DNA of 64,000 bases from Oceanisphaera profunda (GTDB taxonomy: Bacteria > Pseudomonadota > Gammaproteobacteria > Enterobacterales > Aeromonadaceae): assembly GCF_002157895.1 (NCBI RefSeq), contig NZ_CP021377.1:992001-1056000 (forward strand), given 5' to 3'. The position numbers and the translations under genes were made by a program. This document shows positions 1-9,639 of this stretch, piece by piece (positions within the stretch are counted from its first letter, which is position 1; each line of letters opens with the position of its first letter). The notes beneath the pieces were generated by a model. It had not been told where the DNA came from. It saw only the letters and a list, made by a program, of their open reading frames with translations, and did not search any database.

Positions 1-2
1 AC

Positions 3-782
3 GTACAATGGAATGCCCTGCCTGCCACCTTGGCCGTGATGTTTTGGTGCTTTGTGGGGTTAGAGGCTTTCACCCATATGGGAGAGGAATTTAAACGCCC
101 CGAGCGAGACTTTCCACTCGCCCTATTATTGGGCGTATTACTGGCAGGCCTTATCTATTTAGCTTACGCGGTGGCGGTGGTTAAATTTGGTGTGTTTGGT
201 AATGAAGTCACCAACACCACCTCGTTTCCAACATTAATGGCCACCTTATTTGGCGAACCTGGTCGCTGGGCCGCCGCCATCGTCGGCTACTTAACCTGTT
301 TTGCCGGCCTAAATTTATACGTACAGGGTTTTTCTCGTCTGCTGTGGAGCATGGCTGATGAAGGTAAACTCCCCGCCTCATTAGCCAAACTTAATCGCAA
401 AGGCGTGCCATTTCGCGCCCTAATATGGGTAGTCACCGCCAGTGCACTGTGCGTATTAGTCGCCTGGTTGTTTAAGCTGCCTCTTGAAGCCTTAATGCGC
501 TACGCCAACGGCAACTTTATTTTGGTGTACCTACTCGCCATGGTCGCCGGCGTTAAACTGCTAAGCGGCAGCCACCGTTGGCTAGCCGCTCTTGCCAGCC
601 TGTTATGTTTAGGGGTGTTTGTGTCATTAGGGATAGAAGCCGGTTACGCCTTAGTACTCGGCGCAGCCTTTATTAGCTGGGGCCGGTGGAGCAAACGACA
701 AACCGCCAAACGAGTCCAGTTGCTTTCTGATGCGTCGGGCAGTCGACAGCAGATAACCATCTCAAACGAGACTAGTTCATAG
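3..782 (+). CDS. yjeH: L-methionine/branched-chain amino acid exporter, YjeH type (5' truncated)
   Basis: C-terminal part of an APC-superfamily inner-membrane transporter; the frame is open to the window edge, so the start lies outside. The segment LAVMFWCFVGLEAF followed by a HMGEEFKRPERDFP-like stretch is close to E. coli YjeH as I remember it, and the rest is a series of hydrophobic segments ending in a short basic, polar tail. YjeH exports L-methionine and branched-chain amino acids with a proton gradient. TTG at 30 is an internal codon, not the start. The neighbour downstream is a decayed secretin fragment, so context says nothing about regulation. Confidence 0.8.
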   Translation, partial: VQWNALPATLAVMFWCFVGLEAFTHMGEEFKRPERDFPLALLLGVLLAGLIYLAYAVAVVKFGVFGNEVTNTTSFPTLMATLFGEPGRWAAAIVGYLTCFAGLNLYVQGFSRLLWSMADEGKLPASLAKLNRKGVPFRALIWVVTASALCVLVAWLFKLPLEALMRYANGNFILVYLLAMVAGVKLLSGSHRWLAALASLLCLGVFVSLGIEAGYALVLGAAFISWGRWSKRQTAKRVQLLSDASGSRQQITISNETSS

Positions 783-910
783 TGATGGGTTCATAGCCGA
801 TAGTGAGGAATCGACTCGAGTGAATAAAGACGGTGAGGGGATGAACGAGGATTGCTCAGCGGCTCGGTGAGGCTGGGCCTTTTACTAATGTATACTGACC
901 ACTGCAGCTT

Positions 911-1110
911 ATTTTCAGTGGCCAGACATCTTGGTGCTGGGTGGCCTTATCCGTGAAAACAAAACCCAAGACAGTCAGGGGTGCCTGACCTTCACCACAC
1001 TCCGGTACTGGGCTGATTTTGGCAGTAGCGGCACCAATGTCAGACGCACCGAGCTGGTGATACTGATGGCCCCTACGGTAGTGAATTATCAGCAAGATGC
1101 ACGGGGCTGA
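911..1110 (+). pseudogene. Decayed secretin (GspD/MshL-like) C-terminal fragment
   Basis: Joining frames on the plus strand gives the C-terminal core of an outer-membrane secretin: SGQT, LVLGGLIRENKTQDSQG, VPDLHHTPVLG, then FGSSGTNVRRTELVILMAP and TVVNYQQDARG before a TGA. This is the order found at the end of type II secretion or MSHA-type secretins (GGLIREN, VP..IPVLG, RTELVVLITP). At least three frame changes and an in-frame TGA break it, and the rest of the gene is absent, so it cannot make a secretin. It looks more like GspD/MshL than PilQ. The 86-residue antisense ORF here is a shadow. Confidence 0.65.
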
Positions 1111-1216
1111 GCCCAAGTATTAAAACCTGCGTGGCAGATTTTCACGATAAAAACACGCAGCTATTGGTGCTGTATACAAATATTGGCGCCGCTCTTGACC
1201 GCCGAACACCAGCTAC

Positions 1217-1241
1217 AAAAAAGCCGCAACAGCGGCTTTTT
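1217..1241 (-). terminator. Bidirectional rho-independent terminator after frmB
   Basis: Stem AGCCGC/GCGGCT with loop AACA, flanked by an A run on the left and a T run on the right, so either strand gets a U tract. It lies 43 bp past the frmB stop and can also stop leftward-facing yjeH/secretin readthrough. Confidence 0.8.
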
Positions 1242-1283
1242 GATTAAACATTAACAATTAAGCATTTAACATTGCGCTAAGCG

Positions 1284-2117
1284 CTAGCCAAGGTGCTTGG
1301 CATGAAAACGCAGGTGGTCTTCTATGAAGCTGGCGATGAAGTAGTAGCTGTGATCGTACCCCGGCTGCATGCGCAGCGTTAAGTCGGCGTTGGCTTGCTT
1401 GGCCGCTTGTACTAACGCTTGCGGCTTTAGCTGCTCGGCCAAGAAGTTATCTGCCTCACCTTGGTCAACCAAAATTGGCAAAGTACTGCCTTTGCTCATC
1501 AGTAACAGACTGGCGTCATAATGGGCCCACATTTGGCGGTTTTCACCCAAATATGCGCTTAAGGCTTTTTCGCCCCATGGGCAGTCGCTCGGGTTACAAA
1601 TGGGCGAAAAGGCCGACACTGACACAAAGCGCTCAGGGTTGCGCAGTGCTAACACTAAGGCACCGTGGCCGCCCATAGAATGGCCACTGATGGCCCGCTT
1701 ACCAGACAACGGCAGCTCGGCTTCGACTAACGCCGGCAGCTCGTTCAGCACATAGTCGTACATCTGGTAATGCTGATTCCAGGGTGCTTGGGTGGCATTA
1801 ACATAAAAGCCCGCGCCTAAACCTAAGTCGTAAGCGGCATTTTCATCGTCCGCTACGCCCTCGCCTCTGGGGCTGGTGTCCGGAATAATCAGTGCTAACC
1901 CAAGCTCAGCGGCAATGCGCTGGGCGCCCGCTTTGCTGGAGAAGTTTTCATCAGAACAGGTTAAACCCGACAACCAATACACGGCCGGCACTGGGCCCGC
2001 TGCTGCTTGGGGTGGTAAAAACACCGAAAACTGCATGCTGCAGTTGAGCACATTTGAGTCGTGCTGGTAGCGAATTTGACGACCACCAAAACAGACTTGT
2101 TCTTGAACAATTTGCAT
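1284..2117 (-). CDS. frmB: S-formylglutathione hydrolase
   Basis: Hydrolyses S-formylglutathione to formate and glutathione, the second step of glutathione-dependent formaldehyde detoxification in the cytosol. It is an esterase-D-family alpha/beta hydrolase: oxyanion-side motif [12 protein letters not shown] near residue 49, nucleophile elbow GHSMGG with Ser about 147, acid DQGEAD and catalytic His in GYDHSYYF near the C-terminus. About 277 residues, normal for the family. I start at the ATG at 2117 (MQIVQEQ), preceded by GGAG; the longer frame to 2183 only adds residues encoded by an AT-rich intergenic repeat. It follows frmA on the same strand, 364 bp away, the gap being filled by repeats. 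Confidence 0.93.
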   Translation of the reverse strand: MQIVQEQVCFGGRQIRYQHDSNVLNCSMQFSVFLPPQAAAGPVPAVYWLSGLTCSDENFSSKAGAQRIAAELGLALIIPDTSPRGEGVADDENAAYDLGLGAGFYVNATQAPWNQHYQMYDYVLNELPALVEAELPLSGKRAISGHSMGGHGALVLALRNPERFVSVSAFSPICNPSDCPWGEKALSAYLGENRQMWAHYDASLLLMSKGSTLPILVDQGEADNFLAEQLKPQALVQAAKQANADLTLRMQPGYDHSYYFIASFIEDHLRFHAKHLG

Positions 2118-2481
2118 GGAAGCTCCAGCCCGCAAAGCGGGAATGTTGAGTTTTGAATGCTGAATGTTTAATTTAATAGCCAAACACTAAACCTATTTTT
2201 GACACGGAAAAGAGCAGAACTCACGGACACAGTTCACTGGCGACAAAAGATAAGAGACTTCTCATAGTAAGAGCCCTCCCTTTGATGGCTCGGGGGGTGG
2301 CCCTTACCATTTAAGTCTTTTCGGATCTGATCACTATTTTTCCGTGTTCTTCCGTGTATTCCGTGGCAAATGGGTTTAGTCACTAAAATCTAAACCGAGA
2401 TCCTGACTTTCGTCAGGAAGACGGCTTAAAGATAAACACCGCTCTTTGTTGAGCTTGGTGCTCGACGCTTAGCGCTAAAAA
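2118..2481. repeat. Repeat-filled gap between frmB and frmA
   Basis: No gene. From left to right: an AT-rich palindromic word built on AATGTTGA (about 2130-2175, family E); a family B element with ends TTTTTGACACGGAA and TTCCGTGGCAAA (about 2196-2370); a family D word with CCTGACtttcGTCAGG (about 2400-2435); and a family C block GAGCTTGGTGCTCGACGC next to the frmA stop (2450-2478). Confidence 0.75.
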
Positions 2482-4189
<1,708 letters not shown>

Positions 4190-4657
4190 TTACATCTGCG
4201 ACTGTAGGTAGTTCTGTAGTCCGATTTTGCCGATTAGGCCTACTTGCTGCTCTAACCAATGGGTGTGATCGTTTTCAGTATCATCTAACAGTACTTGTAG
4301 CATGTCGCGGGTTTGATAATCGCGTACTTGCTCACACAAGGCCATGACGTTGCGCAAATCAACGATCACCTTTAATTCTAAATCAAGATCGCTTTGCAGC
4401 ATGCTCGGCACGTCTTTACCAATGTTCAGCGGTGCACGTGCCACCATGTTAGGCGTGCCACCCAAGAACAGAATGCGCTGAATGATCAAAGAGGCATGGC
4501 CTTTTTCATCATCAAATTCATGATCGATACGCTCAAACAGCTTTTGAAAACCCCAGTCTTCATACATGCGAGAATGAATAAAATACTGATCCATTGAACT
4601 CAGCTCACCGGCTAACAAGTCGTTTAGCGCGTCTATTACCTTGGCATTACCTTTCAT
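4190..4657 (-). CDS. bfr: Bacterioferritin, ferroxidase-type subunit (heme ligand replaced)
   Basis: 24-mer iron-storage subunit of 155 residues, normal for Bfr. Aligned by eye to E. coli Bfr it keeps the whole di-iron ferroxidase centre: E18 (LLAGELSSMDQYF), E51 and H54 (DDEKGHAS), E94 (SDLDLEL), E127 and H130 (TENDHTHW). The heme-ligating Met52 is replaced by Lys (EKGH instead of EMKH), so it should oxidise iron but not bind heme by itself. It lies 12 bp downstream of a second bfr whose residues are the mirror image, which suggests a heteropolymeric shell as described for two-gene Bfr systems in Neisseria and Pseudomonas putida. No Bfd-like ferredoxin gene is nearby. Confidence 0.92.
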   Translation of the reverse strand: MKGNAKVIDALNDLLAGELSSMDQYFIHSRMYEDWGFQKLFERIDHEFDDEKGHASLIIQRILFLGGTPNMVARAPLNIGKDVPSMLQSDLDLELKVIVDLRNVMALCEQVRDYQTRDMLQVLLDDTENDHTHWLEQQVGLIGKIGLQNYLQSQM

Positions 4658-4669
4658 ATTCTTTTCCCC

Positions 4670-5134
4670 TTACATTTGCGATTGCAGGTAGTTTTCGAGC
4701 CCTACACTAACAATCAAATCCAGTTGGGTATCAATCCAGTCCAGATGCTCTTCTTCATATTCTTCAATTTCGCATAACAAAGCGCGCGATACATACTCTT
4801 GAATCGACTCGCAGTAAGCGATGGCGTCTTTTAAGACTGCCAATTGCCCTTCTGCTTGCAGCTTGTCGCATTGCAGCATTTCTTGGGTGTTTTCACCAAT
4901 ACGCAAGCGATTCAAATGCTGCAGATTCGGCAGCCCTTCTAGAAACAACACCCGCTCAATCAGCTTATCGGCTTGTTTCATGTCTTTAATAGACTTTTTG
5001 TATTCGCGCTCGTCTAGCTGGTGCAAGCCCCAGTTTTTGAACATGCGGGCATGCAAAAAATACTGATTAATGGAGGTGAGCTCTAGGCCCAGCACCTGAT
5101 TCAGGTACTCAATGACTTTTTTATCGCCTTTCAT
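4670..5134 (-). CDS. bfr: Bacterioferritin, heme-binding subunit with degenerate ferroxidase centre
   Basis: 154-residue Bfr subunit, first gene of the pair. It keeps the heme ligand Met52 (IKDMKQAD) and E18, E127 and H130, but E51 is Asp, H54 is Gln and E94 aligns with Ala, so the di-iron site should be inactive or weak. It would bring heme to a mixed 24-mer, for electron transfer during iron release, while its partner oxidises iron. RBS GAGGAGG lies 5-11 bp upstream of the ATG. The terminator is shared with the partner. The alignment was done by eye, so the E94 assignment is less certain than the others. Confidence 0.92.
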   Translation of the reverse strand: MKGDKKVIEYLNQVLGLELTSINQYFLHARMFKNWGLHQLDEREYKKSIKDMKQADKLIERVLFLEGLPNLQHLNRLRIGENTQEMLQCDKLQAEGQLAVLKDAIAYCESIQEYVSRALLCEIEEYEEEHLDWIDTQLDLIVSVGLENYLQSQM

Positions 5135-5485
5135 AACATCCTCCTCTTAAATTGTGGGCTAAGCATAGTCGTTAACCGCCAACTTTACAAACTTGAACTG
5201 TAGATAAGTATTTGATTTTACTTGGATAACGTAGTCGCAATGAGAATGAATTGAATTAGTAACTTCAGCGCCGAGCGCCCAGATAAAAACACCGATCTTG
5301 TAGAGGCCGTCTTTAGCCGGCCGGTTTTGTGTAACAAAACTAAAAAACAACCAAAACTGTCAGCCTTTGGTTAGAAAAACAATCCAAACCAGTGCCGCTA
5401 CGCGTCACCGGCCAGCTGAAGGCGGCCTCTACCAAAACCCGCTACGTGATGTGGCCTACACTCACTATTTGGTATGGGGGTCGCT
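5135..5485. repeat. Promoter region of bfr and family A inverted REP pair
   Basis: The first about 130 bp upstream of bfr are AT-rich and must hold its promoter; I see no convincing Fur box. A short family C word is at about 5266-5282. A family A palindrome, GTAGAGGCCGTCTTTAGCCG, begins at 5300 and its inverted partner ends in CTAC at 5432, forming a BIME-like pair upstream of the RAYT gene. Confidence 0.7.
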
Positions 5486-5940
5486 ATGCCATATAAAAAT
5501 GCAGTAGCAGGTAGAGCCTCTCTACCTGGTCAGGTTTATCACATCACTATGTGTACCCATCAGCGCCAGCCGTTTTTTGCTTGCTGGAAGACGGGACGGA
5601 TATTGGTCCACACCTTAAAAGATCTTCAACAGCAACAATTAGCCAATTCCTTGGCTTGGCTTGGGTAATCATGCCGGACCATTTACATTGGTTAATGCAA
5701 TTAGGTGAAAGCCATGACTTATCCTCGACTTTGCAGCTATGCAAAGGGCGTTCAGCCAGAGCAATTAATTTGCATTTGAATCGCCAAGGCAGGTTATGGC
5801 AAAAAGGTTTGAACGAAACAACCATTCGCAAGGATGAAGATTTACGAATGGTTGCAAGATATATAGTGGCAAACCCATTACGTGCACAGCTGGTGAAAAA
5901 ATTAGGAGATTACCCACTGTGGGATGCGGTATGGCTGTAA
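5486..5940 (+). pseudogene. REP-associated tyrosine transposase (RAYT), frameshifted
   Basis: Single-strand HUH transposase of the IS200-like RAYT family, which cleaves and mobilises REP palindromes headed by GTAG. N-terminal PGQVYHITMCTHQRQPFF, HUH motif MPDHLHW, KGRSAR, and the C-terminal LRMVARYIVANPLRA with the likely catalytic Tyr, ending GDYPLWDAVWL. The N- and C-terminal halves are in different frames. The break is at 5651-5665, where TTGGC TTGGC TTGGG is a tandem 5-bp repeat; removing one unit restores LAWVIMPDHLHW. So it is one slippage event away from intact, and all catalytic motifs remain. RBS-like GGGGG precedes the ATG; an in-frame ATG at 5474 is also possible. It is flanked by family A palindromes, its presumed substrates. 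Confidence 0.85.
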
Positions 5941-5974
5941 CTCACGTAGTCGCCTACCAACAACACCCGCTCTG

Positions 5975-6325
5975 GTAGAGGCCGCTTTAGCCGGCCGGTT
6001 TTGTGTAACAAAGCAAGAACACCCATAAACACGCAAACATAAAGCATCTGCGCACATGGTGGTGTTCGACGTCTTTCGTGCCGCTACGCGCCACCAGCCG
6101 GCTAAAGCGGCTTCGACAAAAATACCCGCTCTGGTAGAGGCCGCTTTAGCCAGCCGGTTTTGTGTAACAAAACAAGAACACCCATAAACACGCAAACATA
6201 AAGCATCTGCGTACATGGTGATGTTCGACGTTTTTCGTGCCGCTACGCGCCACCAGCCGGCTAAAGCGGCTTCTACAAAAATACCCGCTCTGGTAGAGGC
6301 CGCTTCAGCCGGCCGGTTTTGTGTA
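5975..6325. repeat. Tandem array of 159-bp REP-pair units
   Basis: GTAG-headed palindromes start at 5975, 6134 and 6293, exactly 159 bp apart. Each complete unit has a forward palindrome (GTAGAGGCCGCTTTAGCCGG), a spacer with TTTTGTGTAACAAA and CACGCAAACATAAAGCATCTG, and an inverted copy ending in CTAC or CGAC. Two units are complete and the third has only its left half. The array begins 34 bp after the RAYT stop. The 148-residue antisense ORF over it is a product of the repeat period (159 is divisible by 3). Confidence 0.85.
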
Positions 6326-6401
6326 ACAAAACAAGATCCCACAGACAATATTGGTTTTGAATGGGGCGTGGTTTGTTAATTTTTATGGTGCTATACAATC
6401 T

Positions 6402-6426
6402 AAAAAGCCGCGAGTTCGCGGCTTTT
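6402..6426 (-). terminator. Terminator after the lipoprotein gene
   Basis: AAAAGCCGCG / CGCGGCTTTT with loop AGTT, T run on the minus strand. It sits 42 bp past the stop of the gene ending at 6468, with a family C block (GAGCTTGGTGCTAGGCGC) between. Confidence 0.75.
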
Positions 6427-6467
6427 CTGTTGAGCTTGGTGCTAGGCGCTTGGTGCTCGGCGCTAGA

Positions 6468-7685
6468 TTATTTCACCCAAATTGGGTTGGAGTAGGCTTT
6501 GTTGCCTTGTACGTCTTCGACTATCCACTGCATCCAAGTGCGGTTGGGCGGTACGGGGACGCCGGTTCTAAACAACTTGGCACCGTTGATTTTCCAGCCC
6601 GCGACTTGTACGCCGTCTAACCAGATTTCGGCTTTAGCTAGGCCTACTTCGGAGCGAAACTCCACTTCGGTTTTACTAAAGGGTGCGGCTTCGCCACCAA
6701 AGTTAGTGGTTAACGGATACACTTCTGGACCGAAGCTGACGAAGCTGTGGCCACGGGCAGCGGCACGGGCGAAGTCGGCGGTGATGCTACCTTTGGGCGT
6801 GTATGCGTACACTTTACCGCTGTGTTGTTTGGCATTTTTCAGCAAAGGACCGGCGTTTAAGTACACGCGCTCGCCTCTGTCCCAACGCTGGCGCATCACT
6901 GTCATGTAGTTTTCAAAGTTGCCAGTGGTGGGCTTTAAGTCAAACAAACCCAATTCGGCTTGTGGGCTGGTGCTGGTGTAAAACTGCTTGTCGCTTTGTA
7001 GGCTGCCCAGTGAACCGGCGCTTAACCAAGCGCTAAACTCGGGATTTTTATCTGTGCTCTTGCCTACACTCTTGCCTGAATAGCTGCGGCGTAAATCGTC
7101 GGTCTCATAAAGCGCACTGAGTTCGTTTTGCAGTTGCGCCGAGGTCCAATGATTGCGCACCATGCGCGTCATATCGTTGTAGGTGGCCACGTTGGCATTA
7201 TTAATGGGCGCATTGCGATCTAACTGATAACCGGCGAACAGGGTTTCTTTCACTTGGTCTTGTAACTGAGTGGTGAGCTTAACACCTGGGTAGTTTTTAT
7301 TTACTTCATAGGTGCTCAGCACCTGCTGGCCATTCCAGTTACGCGTGACTTTAATCACCAGCTCATCATTGGTGTGTTTCACAATCTCGGTTTTTTCGAG
7401 CTTAAGCTCACCGGTACCAGGGGTGAAGTCTACGGATTTCACCAAATCTTTGGTGTATAAGCCATCTTCTACCATGGCTAAATCCACTAATGCGCCTTGG
7501 GATAACGCGAAGGCAAAGTAGGGAGTGGTGACGGTAATGTCGTCTGCGCCTTTGGCATCACCATTCACTATGCTGGTAGGGCCATGGGTCACATCGATTT
7601 TGGTAGCAATGTCAGCAGTTTTAGAGGAGCAAGCGGTTAACACCATGGCGGCCAGCAATGTGAGGCCCGTTTTATAAAAGCGCAT
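6468..7685 (-). CDS. Predicted lipoprotein of unknown function
   Basis: 405 residues with a lipoprotein signal: MRFYKTGLTLLAAMVLTACSS, lipobox LTAC at about residues 16-19, then Ser-Ser-Lys, which does not look like an inner-membrane retention signal. I do not recognise the body. It looks beta-rich in the first half (ITVTTPYFAFALSQGALVDL, LKLEKTEIVKHTNDELVIKV). The last about 120 residues (ARAAARGHSFVSFGPEV, AEIWLDGVQVAGW, WIVEDVQGNKAYSNPIWV) resemble the tail of CehA/McbA-type PHP metallohydrolases, but no metal-binding HxH motif is visible, so hydrolase activity is not supported. Single gene with its own terminator; a family E repeat lies upstream. Confidence 0.6.
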   Translation of the reverse strand: MRFYKTGLTLLAAMVLTACSSKTADIATKIDVTHGPTSIVNGDAKGADDITVTTPYFAFALSQGALVDLAMVEDGLYTKDLVKSVDFTPGTGELKLEKTEIVKHTNDELVIKVTRNWNGQQVLSTYEVNKNYPGVKLTTQLQDQVKETLFAGYQLDRNAPINNANVATYNDMTRMVRNHWTSAQLQNELSALYETDDLRRSYSGKSVGKSTDKNPEFSAWLSAGSLGSLQSDKQFYTSTSPQAELGLFDLKPTTGNFENYMTVMRQRWDRGERVYLNAGPLLKNAKQHSGKVYAYTPKGSITADFARAAARGHSFVSFGPEVYPLTTNFGGEAAPFSKTEVEFRSEVGLAKAEIWLDGVQVAGWKINGAKLFRTGVPVPPNRTWMQWIVEDVQGNKAYSNPIWVK

Positions 7686-8072
7686 GTTAAAAAACCCTAA
7701 GTGGAAGAAGGACCGTAAAGTAAGAATTTTGACAGGTATTACTCAGAACTCAAGCTTAGGCGTCAGCAGCACGGCTTAATGTTAGATGTTTAATCTTGAA
7801 TGAGCGTAGTTGAAACGGCACTTTGGTTTAAGAGACCTACAGCCAAGCCGGCCGGATAATAGCCTAAACCGCCTGTTCAGCCACTAATACCGAGATCGAG
7901 CCCGGTGTTTAGCCGCGAGTACAATATTCAAAATTAAACATTCAACAATAAAAAACGCGCGACCAATTAGGTCGTTGCCGTTGAACATCTTGCTAAACGC
8001 CGAGTACGGCAATGCGATCGACTAATAGCAGTCGATGGATAAGTCAGATTAATGAAGCGAGAACTAAGTAGG
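7686..8072. other. Intergenic region, repeats and a terminator
   Basis: 387 bp without a gene. The part next to the lipoprotein must hold its promoter. AT-rich family E words lie at about 7780-7800 (AATGTTAGATGTTTAAT) and 7926-7950 (ATTAAACATTCAAC), with a degenerate copy of the GAGATC-type family D sequence at about 7890. The terminator of the small gene is at 7951-7982. Confidence 0.55.
7951..7982 (-). terminator. Terminator of the small gene upstream of trpS terminator
   Basis: On the minus strand AACGGCAACGACC, loop TAATT, GGTCGCGCGTT followed by a T run; imperfect 11-bp stem. It is about 90 bp past the stop at 8073. Confidence 0.6.
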
Positions 8073-8285
8073 TTAGTGAGTGAGAAGGCGGCCTTGGGCA
8101 AGTTCGCGTTCGCGTTGGCATTCGGCCAAGTAGATGGCGGCGACGACGGCGGGACGGCTGTGATAATCATCAATCACTTTGGAGACCATAAGATCGAGCG
8201 TTTTATCATTTTTAGCCATACGAAATTTGCGTAACCAATAAAATTTATCGATTAAATCGCTTTCAAGGGGCTGGGTTTCAGTCAT
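8073..8285 (-). CDS. Small conserved-looking protein of unknown function
   Basis: 70 residues from the ATG at 8285: MTETQPLESDLIDKFYWLRK, then KMxK-like charged helices and a very basic C-terminus (AECQRERELAQGRLLTH). No membrane segment, no cysteine pair, no recognised motif; the composition suggests an all-helical soluble protein. It lies 56 bp downstream of the trpS stop, behind a terminator, so it probably has its own promoter or lives on readthrough. The frame could start at a TTG at 8303, but the ATG is preferred. Coding rather than chance because the residues are well balanced and it has its own terminator. Confidence 0.55.
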   Translation of the reverse strand: MTETQPLESDLIDKFYWLRKFRMAKNDKTLDLMVSKVIDDYHSRPAVVAAIYLAECQRERELAQGRLLTH

Positions 8286-8314
8286 CAAAGGGAATAGGTC
8301 CAATTAGGTGGTTT

Positions 8315-8336
8315 AAAAAGGGCCTATTGGCCCCTT
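8315..8336 (-). terminator. trpS terminator
   Basis: AAGGGGCC, loop AATA, GGCCCTTTTT on the minus strand, 6 bp past the trpS stop. Typical short GC stem with a U tract, ending the dam-side operon. Confidence 0.8.
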
Positions 8337-8341
8337 AAACA

Positions 8342-9373
8342 TTAGCGATTTCGGGGTACGAAACCAAGCACATCATATACATTTTCTAAGGTATTCGCAG
8401 CTTTCACTCGGGCCTTATCGGCTCCCAGCGACAATATTTTACTCAAACCGGCTTCGTCGGCGCGTAGCTCGTGAAAACGGGCTTGAATGGGTTCTAACAT
8501 CGCTAGTACCGCATCGGCGGTTTCGGTTTTAAGGTGGCCATACATCTTGCCTTCAAAGTGCTGCTCTAGCTCTTTAACACTGCGGCCAGTGGCACCGGAC
8601 ATTAAGGTTAGCAGGTTTGACACGCCGGGTTTATTTTCTACATCAAAACGCACTACGGCTGGCTCTTCTGAGTCGGTGACGGCGCGCTTTAGCTTCTTAG
8701 CGATCACTTTAGGGTCTTCTAGCAGGCCGATAAAATTATTCACGTTTTCGTCCGACTTAGACATCTTTTTCGTCGGCTCTTGTAAGCTCATGATGCGCGC
8801 GCCATCCACCGGAATAAACGGCTCGGGCACGGTAAATACTTCGCCATACAACTGGTTAAAACGATGGGCTACATCACGGGATAATTCCAGATGCTGCTTT
8901 TGATCGTTGCCCACCGGCACTTGGCTGGTTTGGTAGAGCAAGATATCGGCGGCCATCAGAGCCGGATAAGTGAATAAGCCAGCGTTGATGTTTTCTGCAT
9001 AACGGCTGGACTTGTCTTTAAACTGAGTCATGCGCGATAACTCGCCAAACTGAGTGTAGCAATTTAGCACCCACGCCAGCTGGGCGTGCTCAGGTACATG
9101 CGACTGAATAAAAATCGTGCTCTGCTCAGGATCCAGACCAATGGCCAAATATAAGGCCGCCGCATCTAAGCAAGCCGCACGCAGCGCTTTAGGGTCTTGG
9201 CGCACGGTAATGGCATGCAGGTCGACGATGCAATACAAGCAGTCATAGTCTTGCTGCATGGTCACCCATTGGCGAAGCGCCCCCATGTAATTGCCGATGG
9301 TGAGCTGGCCCGACGGTTGGGCACCGCTAAAGACGATGGGTTTGGCCGAGGCCTTAGCTTGCTGTTCAACCAT
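8342..9373 (-). CDS. trpS: Tryptophanyl-tRNA synthetase
   Basis: Charges tRNA-Trp with tryptophan. Class Ic synthetase of 343 residues: HIGH-equivalent TIGN in [16 protein letters not shown] (about residues 19-34), KMSKS signature [13 protein letters not shown] (about 197-209), and the VDLHAIT and MAADILLY segments typical of TrpRS. The start [17 protein letters not shown] has a few residues more than E. coli TrpS. It is the last gene of the conserved aroK-aroB-damX-dam-rpe-gph-trpS series; here 266 bp of repeats separate it from gph. Confidence 0.95.
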   Translation of the reverse strand: MVEQQAKASAKPIVFSGAQPSGQLTIGNYMGALRQWVTMQQDYDCLYCIVDLHAITVRQDPKALRAACLDAAALYLAIGLDPEQSTIFIQSHVPEHAQLAWVLNCYTQFGELSRMTQFKDKSSRYAENINAGLFTYPALMAADILLYQTSQVPVGNDQKQHLELSRDVAHRFNQLYGEVFTVPEPFIPVDGARIMSLQEPTKKMSKSDENVNNFIGLLEDPKVIAKKLKRAVTDSEEPAVVRFDVENKPGVSNLLTLMSGATGRSVKELEQHFEGKMYGHLKTETADAVLAMLEPIQARFHELRADEAGLSKILSLGADKARVKAANTLENVYDVLGFVPRNR

Positions 9374-9639
9374 GATGCTGTTCCTTGTGGGAAAATTTTA
9401 ATTAAGTGTTTAATAAATATTAGATTTTGTGCGCAGCAAAGCTAAACCGTATCTCGCACTATTTACCTATGACACGGCCATCTACAAAAGACAGGCCCTT
9501 GTAGCCGGCCGTCTCTTTGGCAAAGAGAACTTCGCAGGGCCAGCGTAGCTGGCATTTTTAAAACCAAAACATAAAACCGTGGCGAATAAATTGCCACCTA
9601 CAAAAAACGGTGTCTGTTTTTTAGCTAGAAGCTCGGCGT
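9374..9639. repeat. Repeat-containing gap between trpS and gph
   Basis: A GTAG-headed palindrome of another class starts at 9501: GTAGCCGGCCGTCTCTTTGG, with GTCTCTTTGGCAAAGAGAAC forming a hairpin and AGGGCC...GGCC repeats to about 9553. A degenerate AT-rich family E word is at 9398-9420. No gene. Confidence 0.6.

Noticed and set aside
856-1116. 86-residue antisense ORF
   Set aside because: Opposite strand to the secretin remnant, composition not protein-like; a shadow.
5300-6325. CRISPR array
   Set aside because: Units are 159 bp, palindromic and with repeated spacers; no cas genes.
5902-6348. 148-residue antisense ORF with internal repeats
   Set aside because: It is the 159-bp DNA repeat read in one frame (159 is divisible by 3), giving a false repeat protein.
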